A stretch of DNA of 64,000 nt from the NCBI GenBank assembly GCA_018223415.1, contig JAGTTQ010000001.1, positions 3,521,365 through 3,585,364 on the forward strand, read 5' to 3'. Shown piece by piece: positions 58,640 to 64,000 of the stretch. Position 1 is the stretch's first letter, and every line of letters starts with the position of its first letter. Both the position numbers and the translations under genes were made by a program. The notes below the pieces were generated by a model. The model had not been told where the DNA came from, made no database searches, and saw nothing but the letters and a program-made list of their open reading frames with translations. The stretch comes from Eubacteriaceae bacterium Marseille-Q4139. GTDB lineage: Bacteria; Bacillota; Clostridia; Lachnospirales; Lachnospiraceae.

Positions 58640-59194
58640 ATGAGAGTAATTGCCGGCAGCGCGAGGCGGCTGCAGCTAAAAACCGCCCCTGGAATGGAGA
58701 CCAGGCCGACGACCGACCGAATCAAGGAAACTTTATTCAACATGCTTCAGGATGACATTTACGGGAGCCGGTTCCTCGATCTGTTTTCCGGCAGCGGCGC
58801 CATCGGCATCGAAGCCTTAAGCCGCGGCGCAGAGTGCGCCGTGTTCGTGGAAAACGGCACGGAACAGCTTTCCTGCATCCGGGAAAACCTTAAGACGACG
58901 CATCTGGCGGAGAAAGCCACGGTGCTGGCTTCGGATGTGCTTTCGGGGCTTCGTGAGCTGGAAAGGCGCGGGCTCCGGTTCGATTTCGTGTTCATGGATC
59001 CGCCTTACCGAATGGAGCACGAAAAAAACGTCCTTTTGGCGTTAAAAGCATCGCCGCTCATTGATGAAGACAGCCTCATCATCGCAGAGGCCTCAAAGGA
59101 GACGGACTTCTCCTATGCCGAAGGACTGGGGTACGAGCTTGTGCGGTGCAAGGTCTATAAGACCAATAAGCATGTATTCTTTAAAAAAAGATAA
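58640..59194 (+). CDS. rsmD: 16S rRNA (guanine(966)-N(2))-methyltransferase RsmD
   Basis: A 184-residue SAM-dependent methyltransferase: MRVIAGSARRLQLKTAPG, RPTTDRIKETLFNML, the SAM motif LDLFSGSGAIGIEALSRGA and the catalytic FMDPPY. It modifies G966 of 16S rRNA. The start at 58640 has AAAGGA; the frame extends upstream only into the promoter. It is followed by coaD, as in most bacteria. Confidence 0.96.
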   Translation: MRVIAGSARRLQLKTAPGMETRPTTDRIKETLFNMLQDDIYGSRFLDLFSGSGAIGIEALSRGAECAVFVENGTEQLSCIRENLKTTHLAEKATVLASDVLSGLRELERRGLRFDFVFMDPPYRMEHEKNVLLALKASPLIDEDSLIIAEASKETDFSYAEGLGYELVRCKVYKTNKHVFFKKR

Positions 59195-59218
59195 AAGCAA
59201 AGGACAGACAGCAAAACC

Positions 59219-59707
59219 ATGAAAAATGCAATTTATCCGGGCAGCTTTGACCCGGTCACACTTGGACATATCGACATAATCAGGCGCTCTGCGGAGCTTT
59301 TCGACCACCTGATTATTGCCGTTCTCAATAACAGTGCGAAGAAGCCGCTCTTTACCGTGGAGGAACGGGTACATATGTTAAAGGAGGTCACGAAGGACAT
59401 CCCCAACACAGAGGTTTTAAGCTTCGGCGGCCTGACGGTGGAATTTGCCAGGGAATGCGGCGCCCATGCACTTGTGCGCGGGCTTCGTGCAGTCACGGAT
59501 TTTGAGTACGAACTCCAGCTCGCCCAGCTAAACCGGGTGATTGCGCCGGAGATTGACACGGTATTTCTCACGACAAATCTGAAATATGCGTATTTAAGCT
59601 CCAGCTCCGTCAAGGAGGTGGCAGCCTACGGCGGCGATATCAGCTCGTTTGTGACGCCGTATGTGGAAGAGCGGGTTCATGAAAAGTTTCAAAGGATAGA
59701 AAAATAA
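59219..59707 (+). CDS. coaD: Pantetheine-phosphate adenylyltransferase
   Basis: A 162-residue nucleotidyltransferase starting MKNAIYPGSFDPVTLGHIDI, with the TxGH motif, VRGLRAVTDFEYELQLAQLN and the C-terminal YLSSSSVKEVAAYGGDISSF. It makes dephospho-CoA from phosphopantetheine and ATP. It lies 24 bases after rsmD, the usual pair. Certain. Confidence 0.98.
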   Translation: MKNAIYPGSFDPVTLGHIDIIRRSAELFDHLIIAVLNNSAKKPLFTVEERVHMLKEVTKDIPNTEVLSFGGLTVEFARECGAHALVRGLRAVTDFEYELQLAQLNRVIAPEIDTVFLTTNLKYAYLSSSSVKEVAAYGGDISSFVTPYVEERVHEKFQRIEK

Positions 59708-59728
59708 GAAAGGGCGAGGTAAGAGGTT

Positions 59729-60310
59729 ATGAGCAGAATCGAGCAGTTAATCACCGAAATTGAAGAATATATCGACAGCTGTAAATTCCAGCCGCTGTCT
59801 ACGACGAAAATCATTGTAAATAAAGAGGAGTTGGACGAGCTTCTTGTGGAGCTGCGGCTGCGGATCCCTGATGAGATCAAGCAGTATCAGAAGATTATCA
59901 GCAATCAGGATGCGATTATCTCCGATGCCCAGGCAAAGGCCGACGCCATGTTAGCCGACGCGACGGCTCAGACAAACGAGCTTGTGAACGAGCATGAGAT
60001 CATGCAGAAGGCATATGCCCACGCCAACGAGATCATTGAACAGGCCCAGGCGCAGGCCCAGGCCATCCTGGACAACGCGGTGAACGACGCCAACAACATC
60101 CGCCAGGGCTCCATCCAGTACACGGACGACATGTTAAAGAGCCTTCAGACCATCATCAATCACTCCATGGAAGGCGCTCAGAGCCGTTTCGACGCCTACA
60201 TGAATTCCATGAAGTCCAGCTATGATATCGTTTCCTCTAACCGTCAGGAGCTTTCCGCCGGCATCATCACGGAAAAAGAAGAGGAAAGCCAGGAAAGCGG
60301 CGAACAGTAA
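59729..60310 (+). CDS. Coiled-coil protein, DivIVA/ATPase-subunit-like
   Basis: A 193-residue acidic protein, mostly helical. Residues about 70-130 are alanine/glutamine-rich heptads (AQAKADAMLADATAQTNELV, IIEQAQAQAQAILDNAVND), giving the look of a V-type ATPase stalk subunit or DivIVA-like coiled coil. Homologues commonly follow coaD in Lachnospiraceae. The function is unknown; a role in cell envelope or division is only a guess. An AGAGG site precedes the start. Its last 44 bases overlap the end of convergent ylbJ. Confidence 0.75.
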   Translation: MSRIEQLITEIEEYIDSCKFQPLSTTKIIVNKEELDELLVELRLRIPDEIKQYQKIISNQDAIISDAQAKADAMLADATAQTNELVNEHEIMQKAYAHANEIIEQAQAQAQAILDNAVNDANNIRQGSIQYTDDMLKSLQTIINHSMEGAQSRFDAYMNSMKSSYDIVSSNRQELSAGIITEKEEESQESGEQ

Positions 60311-61259
60311 GAAAGAAAAAGAAAAAGGAAAGCGCCCCGTGAAGGAGTTTCCAGAAAAAATAGTGCCGGATGGAAAGTCCGGCCTTTTTTTCGTCTGCCG
60401 CCGGAGTTTCTGGCGCATCCGGAACGGCCAGGACAGCTTTTGTCTGGAACAGGCCGGAAAAGCCGCCGAAGGCCAGCGCAGCCATGGAGGCGGCGCCGGA
60501 AAAGGGGAACGGCAGGGCGGCGGCCAGTTCTTTGATGCCGGTCGTCATTTCCATGGCGCCAATGAGAAGGAGCCTTAAAAGAGGCGGGAGAACCCGGCTG
60601 CTTTTTAAGAAAACGATGGCAATGGAAAAAATCATTAAATACCCGCCGATTTTACAGAGGATTCCCATGGCGTTTAAGATCGCCTCGTCGCTTGTCTGGG
60701 AGGGCGCAGGCCGCAAAAGCCCGCCGGGACGGTTCCGTTCTCTTTGACGTCCGGGATAGAGAACCATGGCGAGGGGGACGATGAGAAGAAGCGGCCCGTA
60801 CATGGAGAAAACGACGGAAAAAAGGGACGCCTGCCCGGAAAAAAGCGGCCAGACGTACCCCAACAGGAACATGGGACTCGGATGGTTGCAGACGGCGAGA
60901 AGGAACCGCGCTTCGTTTTCGGAAATCCGCCCTTCGTGCAGAAAGTCGGCGCATGTTTTGGCGCCCATGGGGCAGCCGCAGAAAAAACCGGCCAAGAGCA
61001 CGTAGACGCCTGGCTTTGAGAGGCCAAGAAGCGGGCCGAGAATAAGATGAAAGGGCGCCGTCAGGATCCCGATGCCGCCGCCGGAGACGATGAGGCCGGA
61101 GAGCACCATAAAGGGAAAAAGGGCCGGAACTACGAAGCTGTACCACAGGAGCAGACCGTTTTTTGCGCCTTCCGTCACATAGGCAGAATGAAGGAGCATG
61201 AGTGGGCAGAGGGCGCAGAGGAGAAGAGAAGAAACCAGGGAAGCGGCGGATTTTTTCAT
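60267..61259 (-). CDS. ylbJ: YlbJ-like sporulation membrane protein (nucleoside-recognition domain)
   Basis: Reverse-strand gene of about 330 residues with eight or more hydrophobic helices. It has the Gate/nucleoside-recognition pattern: WYSFVVPALFPFMVLSGLI and GFFCGCPMGAKTCADFLHEG, then NHPSPMFLLGYV. In Bacillus YlbJ is needed for spore cortex formation and is encoded right after coaD. Here it is convergent to the coiled-coil gene. A GTG two codons upstream (61265) is an alternative start. The last residues include a long run of phenylalanines (SFFFFFLTV). The family call is good; the exact role is inferred. Confidence 0.85.
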   Translation of the reverse strand: MKKSAASLVSSLLLCALCPLMLLHSAYVTEGAKNGLLLWYSFVVPALFPFMVLSGLIVSGGGIGILTAPFHLILGPLLGLSKPGVYVLLAGFFCGCPMGAKTCADFLHEGRISENEARFLLAVCNHPSPMFLLGYVWPLFSGQASLFSVVFSMYGPLLLIVPLAMVLYPGRQRERNRPGGLLRPAPSQTSDEAILNAMGILCKIGGYLMIFSIAIVFLKSSRVLPPLLRLLLIGAMEMTTGIKELAAALPFPFSGAASMAALAFGGFSGLFQTKAVLAVPDAPETPAADEKKAGLSIRHYFFWKLLHGALSFFFFFLTVRRFPGFPLLFP

Positions 61260-61312
61260 GGGCACCTGAATAGAATCTCATTGATAAAGCTTATGAAAAC
61301 GGCGGCGATTGT

Positions 61313-62113
61313 ATGAGGCTTCTGCTCCTTTTCCTTCTGGCGGCTTTTAACAGCTTCCTTGCCGGGTGGCTGGACTCTTATACCAACTATGACAGGCTTT
61401 CTTCCTATGCCTGGGAGAGCGACGAGTTTCGCGCCTTAAAGCTCGGTGAGGCCATTGCGGGAGAAGCGAACCTGGACGGCGATGCCGTGGCGGCGCTTAT
61501 GGCAGAACATGGCTTTGACCTTACGGGCTTTAAGCTTCGGACGCCGCTTTCCATCCGTTATCCGAAGGAGAGGACGGCAGGCTTTAAAAAGCTTTCTGCC
61601 GCATACGGGATGCTGTTTGACGATCTCAAATATTTTCCGGTGCCGAAAAGCCTGTTTTCCGATACGCCGGACGTTTCCTATTCCGACGGCTGGATGGAGA
61701 AAAGAAGCTACGGCGGCGAGCGGGGACATGAGGGCTGCGACATCATGGGAAGCGAGCGGGAGCGCGGGTTTTACCCCGTCGTCAGCATCACCGACGGCAC
61801 CGTGGAGAAGGTGGGCTGGCTGGAAAAGGGCGGATGGCGCATCGGCATCCGCGCACCGTCGGGGGCTTATTTTTATTATGCCCATTTGTACCGGTATGAA
61901 AAGGAATGGAGCGAGGGCGATGAAGTCCGCGCCGGGGAGCTTTTGGGATTCATGGGGGATTCCGGCTACGGGCCAGAGGGAACGACGGGCATGTTCGATG
62001 TCCATCTCCATCTCGGCGTCTATTTAAGGACGGATCACTATGAAGAGCTTTCCGTAAATCCCTACTGGATTTTGCGGTTTCTGGAAAAATACCGGCTGGA
62101 ATACGCCTATTAG
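61313..62113 (+). CDS. M23 family metallopeptidase
   Basis: A 266-residue secreted or membrane-anchored protein. An N-terminal hydrophobic segment (MRLLLLFLLAAFNSFLAGWL) is the likely signal. The C-terminal LytM/M23 domain (about 130-255) has the zinc ligands in GHEGCDIMG (H..D) and the HLHLG motif. The middle region is not recognised. M23 enzymes cut peptidoglycan cross-bridges; next to ylbJ a sporulation role is possible. The gene is divergent from ylbJ with a short gap, and its ribosome site is weak. Confidence 0.87.
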   Translation: MRLLLLFLLAAFNSFLAGWLDSYTNYDRLSSYAWESDEFRALKLGEAIAGEANLDGDAVAALMAEHGFDLTGFKLRTPLSIRYPKERTAGFKKLSAAYGMLFDDLKYFPVPKSLFSDTPDVSYSDGWMEKRSYGGERGHEGCDIMGSERERGFYPVVSITDGTVEKVGWLEKGGWRIGIRAPSGAYFYYAHLYRYEKEWSEGDEVRAGELLGFMGDSGYGPEGTTGMFDVHLHLGVYLRTDHYEELSVNPYWILRFLEKYRLEYAY

Positions 62114-62188
62114 CGCGTTTGGAATTGTACTTTCCGCCTAATTCTGGTATGATAGAAGGACAGCGGGAGATATTGGAGGAAAAGGCAG

Positions 62189-62914
62189 ATGGCAAAGAAG
62201 CTGCGTCTCGATAAATATCTGGCGGACATGGGGCTTGGAACCAGGAGCCAGATCCGCGATGCCATAAAAAAAGGCCGGGCATCCGTGGGAGGCGAAACGG
62301 TAAAAGAGCCGGAGATGAAGGTGGATCCGGAATGTGACCAGGTGGAGTTTGACGGACATGCCGTCGGCTATGTGGATTTTGAATATTACATGCTTTATAA
62401 GCCGGCCGGCACCGTCAGCGCCACCGAGGACGGCCGTTATCCCACGGTACTTTCCCTGATTGACGGGCGGAACAGGAAGGACTTGTTCCCCGTGGGGCGG
62501 CTCGATCTGGACACGGAGGGATTCCTTCTCATCACAAACGACGGGGAGCTGGCCCACCGGCTTTTGTCGCCGAAGCGCCATGTGGACAAGGTCTATTACG
62601 CCAGGTGCGGCGGGAAAATCCCGGAGGATGCGGTTTCCAAGTTTCGGGAGGGACTTCTGCTTCCCGACGGGCTTTCCTGTATGCCGGCAGAGCTTGAGGT
62701 TCTCGCGGACGGGACAGACGGCGAAGCAGAAGTGCGCCTGACCCTTCACGAGGGGAAGTTCCATCAGGTGAAGCGGATGATGGAAGCCATCGGCTGCCCC
62801 GTCCGCTACTTAAAGCGCCTTTCCATGGGGCCGCTTACGCTTGATGAAAGCCTTTCCCCCGGCGGGTACCGGCCGTTAAATGAAGAAGAATTGGAGCTTT
62901 TAAAGCAGATATGA
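62189..62914 (+). CDS. Pseudouridine synthase, RsuA/RluB family
   Basis: A 241-residue protein. It begins with an S4 domain (MAKKLRLDKYLADMGLGTRS) and continues with the RsuA-type catalytic domain containing the aspartate in VGRLDLDTEGFLLITNDGEL and the C-terminal GKFHQVKRMMEAIG. It makes pseudouridine in 16S (or 23S) rRNA; length and spacing fit RsuA better than RluB. GGAGG precedes the start. Its stop overlaps the ATG of the next gene. Confidence 0.93.
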   Translation: MAKKLRLDKYLADMGLGTRSQIRDAIKKGRASVGGETVKEPEMKVDPECDQVEFDGHAVGYVDFEYYMLYKPAGTVSATEDGRYPTVLSLIDGRNRKDLFPVGRLDLDTEGFLLITNDGELAHRLLSPKRHVDKVYYARCGGKIPEDAVSKFREGLLLPDGLSCMPAELEVLADGTDGEAEVRLTLHEGKFHQVKRMMEAIGCPVRYLKRLSMGPLTLDESLSPGGYRPLNEEELELLKQI

Positions 62915-63570
62915 GGAACGAATTTTTAAATGGGAAAAAAGCCGTCCTTTTTGATCTCGACGGGACGCTGGTGGATTCCATGTGGATGTGGAAGGACATC
63001 GACATCGAGTTTCTGGGACGGTTCGGATACGGTTTGCCGGAGGATCTCCAGAGGGAGATCGAGGGCATGAGCTTTTCGGAGACGGCTTCTTATTTTAAAG
63101 AGCGGTTCTCGCTCCCGATGACGGTCGAGGAGATCAAGGACTGCTGGATTGCCATGTCCATCGAAAAATACAGGACGGAAGTGGGGTTAAAGCCCGGCGC
63201 CCTGGAGTTTTTAAAATACTGCCGGGAGCGCGGGATCCGCACGGGTGTCGCCACCAGCAACGGGCGCGACATGGTGGACGCGGTGATTGAATCCTTAAAA
63301 ATCGGGGATTATCTTGGTGAGGTAGCGACGGCCTGCGAGGTGGAGGCCGGGAAGCCGGAGCCGGATATCTATCTGGAGGTGGCAAGACGGCTTTCCGTAG
63401 AGCCGGAGGAGTGCCTGGTTTTCGAGGATATCCCGGCTGGAATCGTGGCCGGAAAGAGGGCCGGTATGACGGTGCTGGCCGTCCAGGATGAATTTTCAAA
63501 GGATTTGGAGACAGAGAAACGAGAGCTTGCGGACGGTTTCATCCGCGACTATTTTGAATTACTTCAGTGA
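62911..63570 (+). CDS. HAD-superfamily hydrolase (beta-phosphoglucomutase-like)
   Basis: A 219-residue HAD phosphatase: motif I LFDLDGTLVDS (Asp15, Asp17), a helical cap (about 25-85), motif II ATSNGRDM, motif III lysine in CEVEAGKPEPDIYLEVARRL and motif IV VFEDIPAGIVAGKRAGM. Such enzymes act on small sugar phosphates or similar; the substrate is not predictable. It starts inside the stop codon of the pseudouridine synthase gene (ATGA overlap), so they are translationally coupled. Confidence 0.9.
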   Translation: MRNEFLNGKKAVLFDLDGTLVDSMWMWKDIDIEFLGRFGYGLPEDLQREIEGMSFSETASYFKERFSLPMTVEEIKDCWIAMSIEKYRTEVGLKPGALEFLKYCRERGIRTGVATSNGRDMVDAVIESLKIGDYLGEVATACEVEAGKPEPDIYLEVARRLSVEPEECLVFEDIPAGIVAGKRAGMTVLAVQDEFSKDLETEKRELADGFIRDYFELLQ

Positions 63571-63577
63571 GGTTTTT

Positions 63578-64000
63578 ATGATACAGGACTTTCTTCCGGT
63601 ATGCCGGGATGATATGAAAAAACGCGGTTGGGAGCAGTGCGATTTCGTCTATGTCTGCGGCGACGCCTATGTGGATCATCCGTCCTTCGGACATGCCATC
63701 ATAAGCCGTGTGCTGGAGTCCCATGGCTATAAGGTGGGAATTTTAGCTCAGCCGGACTGGAAAAACAAGGAGAGCATCATGGCCCTCGGCGAGCCGCGTC
63801 TCGGTTTCCTGGTGAGCGCCGGAAACATGGATTCCATGGTGAACCACTATTCCGTCTCCAAGCACAGAAGGGAGAAGGACGCCTACACGCCGGGCGGCGT
63901 CATGGGAAAGCGGCCGGACTATGCGACGGTCGTCTACTGCAACCTGATCCGCACGGTCTATAAGAAGACGCCGGTTATCATCGGCGGCATCGAAGCCAGC
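63578..64000 (+). CDS. YgiQ family radical SAM protein, N-terminal part
   Basis: The first 141 codons of a gene that continues past the window. It begins MIQDFLPVCRDDMKKRGWEQ and has the family N-terminus: DFVYVCGDAYVDHPSFGHAI, LAQPDWKNKESI, VSAGNMDSMVNHY and VIIGGIEAS. YgiQ (UPF0313) proteins have a B12-like N-terminal domain and a radical SAM core, the latter beyond the edge. The function is unknown. It lies seven bases after the HAD gene with TGAGG as ribosome site. Confidence 0.92.
   Translation, partial: MIQDFLPVCRDDMKKRGWEQCDFVYVCGDAYVDHPSFGHAIISRVLESHGYKVGILAQPDWKNKESIMALGEPRLGFLVSAGNMDSMVNHYSVSKHRREKDAYTPGGVMGKRPDYATVVYCNLIRTVYKKTPVIIGGIEAS

Noticed and set aside
1..64000. CRISPR arrays, prophage or insertion sequences
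   Set aside because: No regularly spaced repeats, no transposase or integrase, and no phage structural genes were seen.

Overview
The window looks like chromosome of an anaerobic, endospore-forming member of the Clostridia, most likely a Lachnospiraceae relative. Reasons: an alpha/beta-type small acid-soluble spore protein, a YlbJ-type sporulation membrane protein, a selenium-dependent glycine reductase (Stickland) system, LL-diaminopimelate aminotransferase, a T-box in front of thrS, and strong AGGAGG-type ribosome binding sites with many consensus sigma-A promoters. No phage, transposase, integrase, rRNA or CRISPR array was seen. Almost all of the sequence is coding.

Layout. 1-4.7 kb: tmcAL (reverse, cut by the window edge), a cyclic-di-AMP receptor, pta-ackA, yceD-rpmF. 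4.8-14.4 kb: a LytS-like histidine kinase with a winged-helix response regulator, a CPBP membrane protease and a very large M16 peptidase lipoprotein, then a polyphosphate-polymerase-domain / DUF4956 / beta-helix lipoprotein operon. 14.7-17.7 kb: pyrG with an unusual ANTAR-like C-terminal tail and a terminator in its leader, then dapL. 17.8-24.5 kb: plsX-acpP-rnc-smc-ftsY. 24.5-30.9 kb: ilvA, a ClC-type channel, T-box-thrS, a lipoprotein and an SRAP protein. 30.9-49.5 kb: a selenium region with selD (UGA-encoded Sec), a degenerate sigma-54-activator-like AAA+ regulator, a TraX-like protein, the glycine reductase operon grdX-E-B-trxB-trxA-A-C-D (two more UGA-encoded Sec), selC-selA-selB, a LysR regulator, yedE, a TusA/YedF-like protein, a DUF3343 protein and a cysteine-desulfurase-like enzyme. 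50.1-50.5 kb: a type I toxin-antitoxin locus. 50.6-58.1 kb: ylxM-ffh-rpsP-khpA-rimM-trmD-rplS-lepB-rbgA-rnhB-yraN-pgeF. 58.2-64 kb: a spore protein, rsmD-coaD, a coiled-coil protein, ylbJ (reverse), an M23 peptidase, a pseudouridine synthase, a HAD phosphatase and the start of a YgiQ radical-SAM gene.

How it works together. The selenium genes make selenophosphate (SelD), charge and deliver Sec (SelC, SelA, SelB) and probably import and carry selenium (YedE, TusA-like, DUF3343, desulfurase). The Sec goes into SelD, GrdA and GrdB. Glycine reductase, with its own thioredoxin pair, makes acetyl phosphate, which AckA and Pta (also in the window) can turn into ATP or acetyl-CoA. The housekeeping genes form the usual Firmicutes string from pta to yraN, but it is split between ftsY and ylxM by about 26 kb carrying the selenium/Stickland block, and between rpmF and plsX by about 13 kb.

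The observation most worth following up is the CTP synthase with an ANTAR-like RNA-binding tail whose own leader contains an intrinsic terminator. This suggests autogenous antitermination control of CTP synthesis.
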